A stretch of DNA of 64,000 nucleotides from NCBI GenBank assembly GCA_947500755.1, contig CANMTO010000009.1, positions 1 to 64,000 of the forward strand, given 5' to 3'. Position numbers and translations under genes: made by a program. How positions within the stretch are numbered: the stretch's first letter is position 1; every line of letters starts with the position of its first letter. The stretch is from Flavobacteriales bacterium (lineage in GTDB: Bacteria > Bacteroidota > Bacteroidia > Flavobacteriales_D > Crocinitomicaceae). Positions 1 through 9,247 of this stretch are shown here, one piece after another. The notes beneath the pieces are model-generated. The model was not told where the DNA came from, made no database searches, and saw nothing but the letters and a program-made list of their open reading frames with translations.

Positions 1-230
1 CCATGTTGGTGGCAACTGAGTTCAATATATCGCCCTTAACGTGTGCAATGAATGGGGGTGAAGACTATGAATTGCTCTTTTCTGTATCTCAAAAAGATTT
101 TGATAAACTCAAAGGAAATCCGCATTTTACACCTATCGGCTACTACACGGATGAAGAAGGAACAGCAAAACTTATGGATCAATCCGGAATAATTCACGAG
201 TTGAAAGCACAAGGCTGGAATCATTTTTAA
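1..230 (+). CDS. thiL: Thiamine-monophosphate kinase, C-terminal fragment
   Basis: The last 75 or so residues of ThiL, which phosphorylates thiamine monophosphate to the active cofactor thiamine diphosphate using ATP. The reading frame is open at the left edge, so the N-terminal kinase core lies outside the window. The visible part contains the family motif NGGEDYELLF near its start, followed by the usual small C-terminal domain ending with an I-G-Y segment and a short tail. The stop codon (228-230) directly abuts the stop codon of the opposite-strand gene, with no spacer. The motif makes the family call firm although only a fragment is seen. Confidence 0.88.
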   Translation, partial: MLVATEFNISPLTCAMNGGEDYELLFSVSQKDFDKLKGNPHFTPIGYYTDEEGTAKLMDQSGIIHELKAQGWNHF

Positions 231-620
231 CTAGTCTATCCGAGGGAGTTTAATTCGTGTCCGTTGAATGATGGTTAAAGGGAACAACCCTAAAAGCTCT
301 TTTCGCAAGACCTCCGCTTCTATCTCTGTTCGAAAATCTCCCGCCATTAAGTTAAAGTATGGTGCCTCAAAAGTAATGTAGGCGTCCTGTTTAGGGCATA
401 AGCCAACAAATATTAACCTCAAGGAGTCGATGAGTGGTTTGTCCGTATCAAAAGCCAATTGTATTCGGAATCCTGGAAGATCATTTCGGTATGTCCGGTT
501 ACTGTCTATCGTTTTCTCAATAAGGGGGTCCTCATGTGGGATGAATTGACCTAAGCAGTTATTCCAAAGACTCGAAACGGACAGAATCAGGATAAAGGAG
601 GATACTCGAATTGCCAACAT
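231..620 (-). CDS. Secreted SPOR-like domain protein
   Basis: A 129-residue exported protein. Residues 1-25 form a signal peptide ending near LGQ. The rest resembles the SPOR-like fold common in Bacteroidota: a G-F-R-I-Q-L strand, a segment in which residues are removed in pairs (DKPLIDSLRLIF), then YITFEAPYF, GDFRTEIEAEVLRKEL and a closing strand. SPOR domains generally bind septal or denuded peptidoglycan, so a periplasmic cell-wall role is inferred, not shown. It is convergent with thiL with zero spacing and divergent from the respiratory operon. Its fold assignment comes from pattern similarity only; binding activity is unknown. Confidence 0.68.
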   Translation of the reverse strand: MLAIRVSSFILILSVSSLWNNCLGQFIPHEDPLIEKTIDSNRTYRNDLPGFRIQLAFDTDKPLIDSLRLIFVGLCPKQDAYITFEAPYFNLMAGDFRTEIEAEVLRKELLGLFPLTIIQRTRIKLPRID

Positions 621-744
621 ACAACAAAGGTATAAATTTCTTTAGACTTGATTGTCGGCCGCCCCGTCTTATTTAGAATGATTATAAATTAAATTTGATG
701 CTCTTTTTTTGTCATCAAAGTGTCATGAAATTTCTCTATTCATG

Positions 745-752
745 TAAATTTG
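745..752 (+). promoter_or_regulatory. Candidate -7 element before actA
   Basis: TAAATTTG matches the Bacteroidota -7 consensus TAnnTTTG and lies 57 bases before the actA start at 810. No TTG-type -33 element is present 19-23 bases upstream, and a second TAAATTTG sits at 690-697, so the exact promoter of the respiratory operon is uncertain. The rest of 621-809 is AT-rich and shows nothing else. Confidence 0.35.
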
Positions 753-809
753 CACCGTGGAAAAGCAATGTTTAATGCTTTTTAAACCTAGAATTTAGAA
801 ACCAGTTTC

Positions 810-2168
810 ATGAAAATATCTAATATTCAACAAGTTACTATGGCGAAAACCCTACAGTTGTTTGCCTTCTTGTGTGTTACCTTTTTTGTACAACACACCC
901 TTTTCGCACAAGGAGAGGCCCTTTTCAAATCAAAATGCTCCAGTTGTCACCAAATCCATAAGAACGGCACGGGCCCGATGTTGTCTGGTGCACGCCAACG
1001 CTGGGCGGATGCAGGTGAGGGAGATTTAATTATTAAATGGGTTCAAAATAATGCAGCGTTGCGCGCAAGCGGTGCTTCAAAAAGAGCAGCAGCCGTATTT
1101 AAGGAATATGGCGGCTCTCAAATGTCTATTTTTACGGATTTAACAGACGATCAGGTAAATCAAATATTGGATTATGCAGATGCTCAACCGAAAGACGATC
1201 CGGCGAAGGCTGGGGCAAATGGAGGGGCTCAAGATCCTAATGCTACTCAAGTAACCGAAGAGGAAGAGGGCGGTCTTGGTTTCATCTGGATTATTCTTGC
1301 TGTGCTATTTATTGTTATTATTTTAAGTGTTGGGGGAGTGCGACGACAATTGAAAGTAGCAACTACGGGGGATGAGTCATATAATCAACTTACCTACTGG
1401 GAGGAGCTTAAAACAATTGCATGGAAATATCGCGGTATTACTGGTGTTGTGGGCTTAGTTTTAACCATTGCGGTTGTTGTTGTGGTCTTTAAAAGCCTCT
1501 ACTCCATTAATATTATGGAAAATTATCAGCCGTCTCAGCCCATTGCTTTCCCCCACGCAACTCACGCAGGAATCAATGGAATCGATTGTAAATATTGTCA
1601 CAATTCAGTTACTAAGTCAAAACACGCAGGTTTACCAACGGTAAACGTATGTATGAATTGCCATAAGCAAATCAGTGGTGATGGGAAGCCATATGCTGGT
1701 GAGGTTAAAAAGATTTACGCAGCTGCCGGCTGGGATCCGAGTTTTGGTCCAGCAGGGGGGTATCGAAATACCAAAGGAAAACCACTGGTGTGGAATAAGG
1801 TGCATGTGTTGCCCGACCATGTATATTTTAACCATTCACAACACGTAGTAGTAGGAGGGGTTGATTGTAAGCAATGTCACGGAGATATGACGCAAATGAA
1901 AGAAACCGCTAAGGTGCTTCCAATTGAAGAATTGAATAAGGTGGAAGGGAATATTAAATTAACGAAAGCAACCCTTACGATGGGATGGTGTATCGAGTGT
2001 CACGGGGCGAAGGAAGTAATAATTGGAGATGGAAAAAATGGATACTATGATGAAATACATAGCCGCTTAAAAAAGAACAAGACCCTGTACAAGCAATATC
2101 TTGCAAACGATGGGAAACTTACAGCCAACGAATTAGGGGGTTGGGAATGTGCTAAATGTCACTATTAA
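810..2168 (+). CDS. actA: Alternative complex III, multiheme cytochrome c subunit ActA
   Basis: Electron-transfer subunit of alternative complex III, the quinol oxidase complex that replaces bc1 in many Bacteroidota. Six CxxCH heme sites are visible: one in an N-terminal monoheme domain (C43-H47, with M105 as a likely sixth ligand) and five in a C-terminal cytochrome c3-like domain (C260, C281, C353, C394, C447). Two membrane helices lie between them, about 157-174 and 209-228. A signal peptide ends near FAQ at residue 34. An in-frame ATG at 840 would give a more compact signal peptide and is a fair alternative start. It is the first gene of actABCDEF-coxBA, with actB 25 bases downstream. Heme count and context make the call secure. 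Confidence 0.93.
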   Translation: MKISNIQQVTMAKTLQLFAFLCVTFFVQHTLFAQGEALFKSKCSSCHQIHKNGTGPMLSGARQRWADAGEGDLIIKWVQNNAALRASGASKRAAAVFKEYGGSQMSIFTDLTDDQVNQILDYADAQPKDDPAKAGANGGAQDPNATQVTEEEEGGLGFIWIILAVLFIVIILSVGGVRRQLKVATTGDESYNQLTYWEELKTIAWKYRGITGVVGLVLTIAVVVVVFKSLYSINIMENYQPSQPIAFPHATHAGINGIDCKYCHNSVTKSKHAGLPTVNVCMNCHKQISGDGKPYAGEVKKIYAAAGWDPSFGPAGGYRNTKGKPLVWNKVHVLPDHVYFNHSQHVVVGGVDCKQCHGDMTQMKETAKVLPIEELNKVEGNIKLTKATLTMGWCIECHGAKEVIIGDGKNGYYDEIHSRLKKNKTLYKQYLANDGKLTANELGGWECAKCHY

Positions 2169-2193
2169 TTTACAGTAGCGAATAAAACAAGTT

Positions 2194-5100
2194 ATGGAAG
2201 TAACAAAGAAATATTGGAAAGGAATTGAGGAATTAAATCAAACGCCTGAATTTAAGAAACTTCGGGACTCTGAATTTCCGAATCAACATGCGGTTGAGCA
2301 ATTTTTAGTGGATGATGAATTGGCTGAATCTTCATCAGGCCGTCGTGATTTCCTTAAATTTTTAGGGTTTTCCGTAGCCGCTGCAACCTTAGCGGCTTGT
2401 GAGGCGCCCGTGACCAAGGTTGTTCCTTATGTGAACAAGCCGGAAGATGTGACTCCCGGAGTTGCCACGTGGTATGCTTCAACCTACTATGACGGCTTAT
2501 CCTATGCAAGTATCCTTGTTAAAACTAGAGAAGCACGTCCAATATTCATTAAAGGGAACAAAGATTTTGGGTTCACCAAAGGAGGGACAAACCCTCAAAT
2601 TATTGCCTCCGTGCTTGGTTTATACGATAGTGAAAGACTAAACGGTGTCCGTGCAAAAGGAAGCGATGAGAATATCCCGGTAGGTAATGCGGATAAAGCA
2701 ATTGTTTCGGCACTCAAAGCAGCGAAAGACATTGTTGTGCTTTCTCCTACAGTTATTAGTCCGTCAATGGATACCGCAATTTCCGCGTTGGAAGCTGCTT
2801 ATGCCATCAACGGAACGTCTAAAGTGAAGAGGGTTCAATACGACGGAATATCGTATGGTGCTATTCGTAAAGCGAATGAACAGAATTTTGGTGCTGCTAT
2901 TATACCATCGTACGATTTTTCAAAGGCAAAAACCATCGTTAGTGTTGGAGCAGATTTTTTAAGTACATGGTTGTTGTCAAATGAATATGCGGTTCAATAC
3001 GGGCTGAACAGGGTTCCTGGAAAAGGAATGTCTAAACACTATCAGTTTGAATCCATTATGTCCATTACAGGGTCCAATGCTGATGGAAGAGCGCAGATTA
3101 AACCATCAGAATCAGCGAATGTATTGGCATATATACTTAAAAGTATTGGTGGTTCTACCTTTGTTTCTAGCGCTTTATCCGGTGAATCGAAAAAGGTGGC
3201 TGACGCTGCGATTGCCGCGCTCAAGTCAAGCAGAAATGAATCGTTAGTTGTTTGTGGTTCTAATAATGAGGCTGAACAATTACTAACGAATGCCATTAAC
3301 AATCAGTTGAAGGCCTATGGAACAACCATCGATTTATCAAATGATGTGAAGCTTTACCAGTCAAATGATAAAGAGGCGAGCCAACTTTTTGATGCAATTA
3401 TTTCTGGGAAAGGCCCAGCTGTGTTAATTAACCTAGGTGCAAATCCAGTGTATACAGCGCCGAACGGAGAAAAATTACGTAAGGGATTAGATCGCTTAAC
3501 AATGTATGTATCTACAGCGAGATACGCAGATGAAAGTTCTTCCGTAGCGTCTTACATTATCCCAGATCATCACCAGCTTGAAGCGTGGAATGATTTTATG
3601 CCTAAATCTTCCGATTATGCAGTAGCTCAGCCTACAATACGTACCTTGGGTGACACCTATTCAGCGTTAGAATCAATGTTAGTGTGGGCAGGGTCTGCAG
3701 CACGTAATGGAAAGGATTCTACCGTAGCTTATGATGCCATTAAAGCAACAGCATCAACCTTAGGTTTTTCTGATTTTGCAATGTTAACGCATAACAGTTG
3801 TGGTGCGGTGAACGCACCGGCTTCTACCTATGCTTACAAAGCGGTTTCCTCTTCAGCGATAACTAAAAGCGGTGATTGGGAAGTTGTTTTCTATCAAAAA
3901 ACTGCGATCCGAGATGGCGCAATGTCGAGTAATCCGTGGTTACAAGAGTTGCCGGATCCGATTTCTAAGGTTACCTGGGACAATTACATTACCATGAATC
4001 CTGTTCAAATGGAGAAAATGGGATTTGTAACGACCTATGACCAGGAGCATGGGTTAAACATGGCTAGCGTTATCGTGAACGGACAAAAACTAACCCTTCC
4101 TGTTTATCCGCAGCCAGGACAAACCTTCAATACGGTGGGCATTGCCCTAGGTTATGGTCGAGGGGCTAATGGTGAAGCGATTGGTCGTGGCGCATATCAA
4201 ACGAAAGAATATGGCGGCTATGATTTAAATGAGCAAGGAAATAGAAAAGCCATTGGTTTAAATGTATTCCCGTTTGTTTCTCACGTTAATTCCTTGCCTG
4301 CGTATTCAGCTACTGCAACCATCGCGAAGGTAGACGGCGAGTATTTGATTGCAGCAACTCAAATTCATCACACAGTGATGGGCAGAGATTCAATAGTACG
4401 CGAAACAACCCTTTCTACCTTTTTAAAGGGAGACAAAGAATCTTTTAACCCGGCACATAAACTACAAAGACTAAATGAGCATGGACACCACGAAGAGGCT
4501 CCCTTAGAGGAGTTTGATTTATGGAATGCCCACCCGATTGAAAAAGTAGGACATCGTTGGGGAATGACCATAGATTTAACCTCTTGCATTGGTTGTGGTT
4601 CATGTTTAGTGGCATGCCAAGCAGAAAACAATGTTCCCGTGGTTGGTAAGGATGAAGTTAGAAGAGGTCGTGAAATGCATTGGTTGCGTATTGATCGTTA
4701 CTATGCCTCTGCAGAAGAATCCTCTGTAGGTAAAAAAGCAAATAAAGACGATTTTAGTTATTCGGAAGCAGAAAAAGCAGCAGTGAATCCTGCCGTTGTG
4801 CATATGCCGCTAATGTGTCAGCATTGTAATCACGCACCATGTGAAACGGTTTGTCCGGTTGCTGCAACTACCCATAGCAATGAAGGCTTAAATCAGATGA
4901 CGTATAACCGTTGTATTGGAACAAGATATTGTGCAAACAATTGTCCGTATAAGGTTCGTCGATTTAATTGGTTTAATTATCCGTCGTACAAGAAGTTTAC
5001 AGAAGTAAACCCAGCTCAAGATGATTTAGGCCGTATGGTACTCAACCCGGACGTTACGGTTCGTACCCGTGGTGTCATGGAAAAATGTTCATTTTGTGTT

Positions 5101-5334
5101 CAACGAATTCAAAGCACTAAACTTACCGCTAAGAAAGAAGCGCGTCCAGTGATTGATGGTGAATTAGCAACTGCTTGTTCTGAGGCGTGCCCAACAAATG
5201 CAATTGTTGTTGGGGATTGGAATGATGACCGCTCAGCGGTTAAAGCGAGCTCTTCAGACCATAGATCGTATCAGGCATTGGAAGAAGTAGGGGTGAAACC
5301 GAATGTATGGTATAAAGTGAAGGTAAGAAACTAA
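2194..5334 (+). CDS. actB: Alternative complex III iron-sulfur/molybdopterin-like subunit ActB
   Basis: Large peripheral subunit of alternative complex III, 1046 residues. Residues 50-51 are a twin-arginine pair in a Tat-like signal and residue C69 follows LAA, so it is probably a Tat-exported lipoprotein. Residues to about 780 form the molybdopterin-oxidoreductase-like domain, which in this family carries no metal cofactor. The C-terminal ferredoxin domain has four Cys groups: C798/801/804/808, C875/878/883/887, C907/913/917 and C965/968/995/999. The third group has Thr910 where a fourth Cys would be expected, which fits the known three [4Fe-4S] plus one [3Fe-4S] composition. It passes electrons toward the ActA hemes. 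Followed by actC after 29 bases. Confidence 0.95.
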   Translation: MEVTKKYWKGIEELNQTPEFKKLRDSEFPNQHAVEQFLVDDELAESSSGRRDFLKFLGFSVAAATLAACEAPVTKVVPYVNKPEDVTPGVATWYASTYYDGLSYASILVKTREARPIFIKGNKDFGFTKGGTNPQIIASVLGLYDSERLNGVRAKGSDENIPVGNADKAIVSALKAAKDIVVLSPTVISPSMDTAISALEAAYAINGTSKVKRVQYDGISYGAIRKANEQNFGAAIIPSYDFSKAKTIVSVGADFLSTWLLSNEYAVQYGLNRVPGKGMSKHYQFESIMSITGSNADGRAQIKPSESANVLAYILKSIGGSTFVSSALSGESKKVADAAIAALKSSRNESLVVCGSNNEAEQLLTNAINNQLKAYGTTIDLSNDVKLYQSNDKEASQLFDAIISGKGPAVLINLGANPVYTAPNGEKLRKGLDRLTMYVSTARYADESSSVASYIIPDHHQLEAWNDFMPKSSDYAVAQPTIRTLGDTYSALESMLVWAGSAARNGKDSTVAYDAIKATASTLGFSDFAMLTHNSCGAVNAPASTYAYKAVSSSAITKSGDWEVVFYQKTAIRDGAMSSNPWLQELPDPISKVTWDNYITMNPVQMEKMGFVTTYDQEHGLNMASVIVNGQKLTLPVYPQPGQTFNTVGIALGYGRGANGEAIGRGAYQTKEYGGYDLNEQGNRKAIGLNVFPFVSHVNSLPAYSATATIAKVDGEYLIAATQIHHTVMGRDSIVRETTLSTFLKGDKESFNPAHKLQRLNEHGHHEEAPLEEFDLWNAHPIEKVGHRWGMTIDLTSCIGCGSCLVACQAENNVPVVGKDEVRRGREMHWLRIDRYYASAEESSVGKKANKDDFSYSEAEKAAVNPAVVHMPLMCQHCNHAPCETVCPVAATTHSNEGLNQMTYNRCIGTRYCANNCPYKVRRFNWFNYPSYKKFTEVNPAQDDLGRMVLNPDVTVRTRGVMEKCSFCVQRIQSTKLTAKKEARPVIDGELATACSEACPTNAIVVGDWNDDRSAVKASSSDHRSYQALEEVGVKPNVWYKVKVRN

Positions 5335-5363
5335 GATATTAAAAGAAATTAAAAGCAAGAGCA

Positions 5364-6752
5364 ATGCAAAAGGAAGCAGCAATAAGGGAACCCTTAATTC
5401 TTGGAAATAAAACATACCACGATGTAACGGAAGATGTATGCAGGCCGATTGAAGGAAAGGCACCAAAAATGTGGTACATATTATTTGCAATCGCATTAAT
5501 TGTTGGCCTTTACGGCGTGGGATCGATTTTATACCTGTTAGGCACTGGTATTGGCGTTTGGGGCTTGAATAAGACCATTGGTTGGGCTTGGGATATTACA
5601 AACTTTGTATGGTGGGTTGGTATTGGTCACGCAGGCACCTTGATTTCTGCCGTACTTTTATTGTTCCGACAAAAATGGAGAATGGCGATTAACCGGTCGG
5701 CGGAAGCCATGACAATTTTCGCTGTATTTATGGCGGGAACGTTTCCGTTAATTCACATGGGAAGACTTTGGGTCGGATATTGGGTCCTCCCGCTTCCGAA
5801 TCATTTTGGATCACTGTGGGTGAATTTTAACTCGCCTTTGTTGTGGGACGTATTTGCGATTTCTACGTATTTGTCAGTTTCTTTAGTGTTTTGGTACATT
5901 GGGTTGATCCCTGATTTTGCTACCATACGTGACCGGGCTAAAAAACCAGTCGCAAAACGCATGTACACCATCCTGTCTTTTGGGTGGTCAGGTAGAGCCA
6001 AACATTGGAATCGATTCGAATTGGTTTCTTTAGTGCTAGCAGGATTAGCGACACCGCTTGTATTCTCTGTGCACTCGATTGTATCTTTTGACTTCGCAAC
6101 ATCAGTGATTCCAGGCTGGCATACTACGATTTTCCCACCATACTTTGTGGCGGGTGCAGTATTCTCTGGATTCGCAATGGTTCAAACCCTCTTATTGGTG
6201 ATGCGTAAAGCAATGAATCTTGAAGCGTACATCCATACCAAGCACGTAGAATACATGAATATTGTAATCATGGTGACGGGTTCAATTGTTGGAACAGCCT
6301 ATATTACAGAGCTTTTTATTTCTTGGTATTCTGGTGTGGAGTATGAAGCCTATGCCTTTTTAAACCGTGCTACTGGACCATATTGGTGGGCTTATTGGTC
6401 GATGATGACTTGCAACGTGATTTCACCCCAGCTCATGTGGATTCGTAAATTGCGTAGAAGTTTGTTGTTTACCTTCTTCATTTCAATTGTGGTAAACATC
6501 GGAATGTGGTTTGAACGCTATGTGATTATTGTTACGTCGATTCACCGGGATTATATTCCTGCGGCATGGAGCATGCATTACCCAAGTCATATTGACATTG
6601 CTGTTTATATAGGAACAATTGGATTGTTTTTTGTGTTTTTCTTGTTGTTTGCACGTTATTTCCCAGTTTTGGCGCTAAATGAAGTTAAAACAATTTTGAA
6701 AGGCTCAGGCCAGTCGTACAAAGAGTCACCGGATTATCACAAACATCATTAA
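5364..6752 (+). CDS. actC: Alternative complex III membrane subunit ActC (NrfD family)
   Basis: Integral membrane quinol-binding subunit, 462 residues, of the NrfD/PsrC family. About ten hydrophobic helices can be traced, beginning near residue 36 (ILFAIALIVGLYGVGSILYL) and including a WWVGIGHAG segment and an HMGRLW segment typical of ActC. A soluble N-terminal tail of about 34 residues precedes the first helix. It is the paralogue of ActF, encoded later in the same operon. Quinol oxidation at the periplasmic side and possible proton translocation are known for the family. Nine bases separate it from actD, consistent with one transcript. Confidence 0.95.
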   Translation: MQKEAAIREPLILGNKTYHDVTEDVCRPIEGKAPKMWYILFAIALIVGLYGVGSILYLLGTGIGVWGLNKTIGWAWDITNFVWWVGIGHAGTLISAVLLLFRQKWRMAINRSAEAMTIFAVFMAGTFPLIHMGRLWVGYWVLPLPNHFGSLWVNFNSPLLWDVFAISTYLSVSLVFWYIGLIPDFATIRDRAKKPVAKRMYTILSFGWSGRAKHWNRFELVSLVLAGLATPLVFSVHSIVSFDFATSVIPGWHTTIFPPYFVAGAVFSGFAMVQTLLLVMRKAMNLEAYIHTKHVEYMNIVIMVTGSIVGTAYITELFISWYSGVEYEAYAFLNRATGPYWWAYWSMMTCNVISPQLMWIRKLRRSLLFTFFISIVVNIGMWFERYVIIVTSIHRDYIPAAWSMHYPSHIDIAVYIGTIGLFFVFFLLFARYFPVLALNEVKTILKGSGQSYKESPDYHKHH

Positions 6753-6761
6753 TATCGGATT

Positions 6762-7298
6762 ATGTCAGATAAAGTAATATATGCAATGTATGGAGACGAC
6801 GATGTGCTAAAGTCTAGCGCTAAAAAATTAGTCTCAAATGGAGTTAAAATTTCCGAAGTATACAGTCCGTTTCCTATTCACGGAATCGATCCAATTATTG
6901 GAATTAAAGGCACGCGCTTGGGAATAATGGCTTTTCTATATGGATTAACCGGCCTAGCATTAGCCACCTTTGGAATGTATTATTTCATGGTTGTGGAATG
7001 GAAAATGAATATTGGTGGAAAACCAAACTTTTCTTACGCCGAAAATGTGTTGGCCTTTATTCCTGTTTCTTTCGAGTTTACTGTGTTATGTGCAGCACAT
7101 GGTATGGCAATCACCTACTTATTGTTAAATCGTACACTGCCTGGCATGCCTGCGCAAAATCCGGATCCAAGAACCACAGATGACAAATTTGTCATGGAAA
7201 TCAGATTGTCAGAAAACCATGGAGTAACCGAGGATAAACTTGACGAGTTATTGAAAGATACTGGGTTCGTTGAGCTAGATAAAAAAATTATTGAATAA
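6762..7298 (+). CDS. actD: Alternative complex III subunit ActD (DUF3341)
   Basis: A 178-residue DUF3341 protein. It begins with a soluble segment with a Y-x-x-Y/F-P motif (VYSPFPIHGID) and carries two membrane helices near residues 50-72 and 92-115, as known for ActD, which caps the cytoplasmic side of ActC in the complex. The C-terminal soluble tail carries many acidic residues and ends in a short helix-rich stretch. Position between actC and actE, with gaps of 9 and 16 bases, supports the assignment. Confidence 0.93.
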   Translation: MSDKVIYAMYGDDDVLKSSAKKLVSNGVKISEVYSPFPIHGIDPIIGIKGTRLGIMAFLYGLTGLALATFGMYYFMVVEWKMNIGGKPNFSYAENVLAFIPVSFEFTVLCAAHGMAITYLLLNRTLPGMPAQNPDPRTTDDKFVMEIRLSENHGVTEDKLDELLKDTGFVELDKKIIE

Positions 7299-7314
7299 GA
7301 ATTAAGGAAAACGA

Positions 7315-8037
7315 ATGAAAAAGTCCTTTTTGAGAATTGTTGGAATGTTATCGGTAAGCGTATTTGTGCTAAGTGCATGTACCTCCAACGCAGACAGCCC
7401 CGGGTTAGAATATATGCCGGATATGTATCGTTCGCCTGCCGTTGAGGCGTATGTAGATTATGGTGAAGTAAGAGGTCGGATTGATGAATCTAAAAAAACA
7501 CAACTTACTGCTATGACTCCACCGGCCTTCGCGATTCCTTACGTGGGCACAGACAGCACGGAGGTTCGTTTAATGATGCCTTATGCCAGATTGGCAAACG
7601 AATCCTTTAAAGCGAGCCATGGGATGTATCGGGATGTGTTAACGAAAGAAGATCATTACACGGCTGCAGCGGCTGATGGTAGTATGATTCCGTTGAATGC
7701 GAAAAATGCAGAGGCCCTACTGTCGAAAGGAAAGGAATTGTTTACGGCGATGTGTCAACATTGTCACGGTGAAAAAGGAGACGGAAATGGTCCGATGGTA
7801 ATCTCAGGTGCCTACAATGGTGTTCCCAATTACGCGGAACGCGCATCCTTATCAGACGGTCAAATGTTTTATTCCATATACTACGGTAAAGGAATGATGG
7901 GTGCACATCGATCCCTCTTGAATAAAAAAGAAATATGGACTGTTATTCACTACATCCGAAGCCTTCAGTCACCAGATTACGGCAAATTTGATGCGAATGG
8001 GACTGCGGCAGTTGCAGACACAACAAAACAAAAATAA
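7315..8037 (+). CDS. actE: Alternative complex III monoheme cytochrome c lipoprotein ActE
   Basis: A 240-residue lipoprotein with a class II signal peptide (lipobox ending LSAC, Cys22) and a single heme c site C147-Q-H-C150-H151. A Met in the GPMVISG or MMGAHR segment probably supplies the sixth ligand. In alternative complex III this subunit relays electrons from ActA to the terminal oxidase. The N-terminal half contains the conserved MPDMYRSPA segment of the family. The C-terminal tail after the cytochrome fold is short and Ala/Thr/Lys rich. ActF starts only 4 bases after its stop. Confidence 0.94.
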   Translation: MKKSFLRIVGMLSVSVFVLSACTSNADSPGLEYMPDMYRSPAVEAYVDYGEVRGRIDESKKTQLTAMTPPAFAIPYVGTDSTEVRLMMPYARLANESFKASHGMYRDVLTKEDHYTAAAADGSMIPLNAKNAEALLSKGKELFTAMCQHCHGEKGDGNGPMVISGAYNGVPNYAERASLSDGQMFYSIYYGKGMMGAHRSLLNKKEIWTVIHYIRSLQSPDYGKFDANGTAAVADTTKQK

Positions 8038-8041
8038 GATC

Positions 8042-9229
8042 ATGGAATTTACAATCACTAAAAAAGCAAAAAACACAGCGTTCGGTTTAATCGGAGTTGG
8101 GGCGCTCTTAGCTATTGTTGGAATAATAAATAATATCGGGGAGGCACACTTCACGACACGCTTAATGACAAACGGCTTAATCAATGCCTTTTTCTTTATG
8201 GCGATTGGTTTGGGAGCCTTGTTTTTCCTAGCATTAAATTATGCTACCGAAGCCGGTTGGTATGCCGTTGTGAAACGTATTATAGAATCTGTTGCCTTGT
8301 TTCTACCATACGGGATTGGAATTTTCGCATTGATTTTACTGACCATTTCCTTTATGAAGGGCGCTCATATTTACACTTGGATGGACGCTCATACGGTAGC
8401 CGAAGATGAACTCATTCAAGGGAAGTCAGCATATCTAAATATGGCGTTTTTCTGGCTTCGTACCCTAGTCTATTTTACGGTGTACTTACTGTTCTTGAGA
8501 GGGTTCAGAAAGCGTTCTTTACTTGAAGATCAAGTAGGCGGAACCGAAATCCACTTTAAAAATTATCGCAAGGGGGCTACGTTTTTGGTATTCTTTGCTG
8601 TATTTAGTTCAACCTCTGCATGGGATTGGTTGATGTCTATAGACGTACATTGGTATAGTACCTTGTTCGGATGGTATACCTTCGCTGGGATGTGGGTATC
8701 CGCAATGGTCGTTATTGTTTTAACTACCATTTATCTGAAGAAACAAGGGTATTTACCACATGTGAATGATTCTCATATTCACGACATTGGCAAATGGATC
8801 TTCGCAATCTCCTTCTTATGGTCTTATTTATGGTTTTCACAATACATGCTTATTTGGTATGCAAATATTGGTGAGGAGGTGATATATTATGTAATGAGAA
8901 CAGAAAACTATAAGTATTTATACTTCGGAATGTTCTTCATTAATTTCGTCTTCCCGATGTTAATTTTGATGTCAAGAGACGCAAAACGTGACACAGGGGT
9001 ACTCATGTTTGTTGGTTTGGTTATCTTAATAGGCCACTGGTTAGATGTGTTTATTATGGTTTCTGGAGGTTCACTTGGGCCTAATTGGAATATTGGACTT
9101 TTAGAAATAGGATTGCCTTTGGTTATGTCGGGTGTTTTTATATTGATTTTGTTTAAAAATTTAGCAAGTGCCCCATTAACACCGGTTAACCACCCGTTTT
9201 TGGATGAAAGTATACATCACGAATTTTAA
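8042..9229 (+). CDS. actF: Alternative complex III membrane subunit ActF (NrfD family)
   Basis: Second large membrane subunit, paralogous to ActC, with about ten predicted helices in 395 residues. The start at 8042 was chosen over an in-frame upstream ATG at 7988, because that one lies inside actE and would add 18 non-family residues; from 8042 the protein begins MEFTITKKAKN, with the first helix at about residue 18. The segment WDWLMSIDVHWYST and the helix with SQYMLIWYANIGEE are recognisable family features. It is thought to stabilise the complex and contact the cytochrome oxidase in the supercomplex. coxB follows after 18 bases. Confidence 0.93.
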   Translation: MEFTITKKAKNTAFGLIGVGALLAIVGIINNIGEAHFTTRLMTNGLINAFFFMAIGLGALFFLALNYATEAGWYAVVKRIIESVALFLPYGIGIFALILLTISFMKGAHIYTWMDAHTVAEDELIQGKSAYLNMAFFWLRTLVYFTVYLLFLRGFRKRSLLEDQVGGTEIHFKNYRKGATFLVFFAVFSSTSAWDWLMSIDVHWYSTLFGWYTFAGMWVSAMVVIVLTTIYLKKQGYLPHVNDSHIHDIGKWIFAISFLWSYLWFSQYMLIWYANIGEEVIYYVMRTENYKYLYFGMFFINFVFPMLILMSRDAKRDTGVLMFVGLVILIGHWLDVFIMVSGGSLGPNWNIGLLEIGLPLVMSGVFILILFKNLASAPLTPVNHPFLDESIHHEF

Positions 9230-9247
9230 CGATAATACGCGGAAGAA

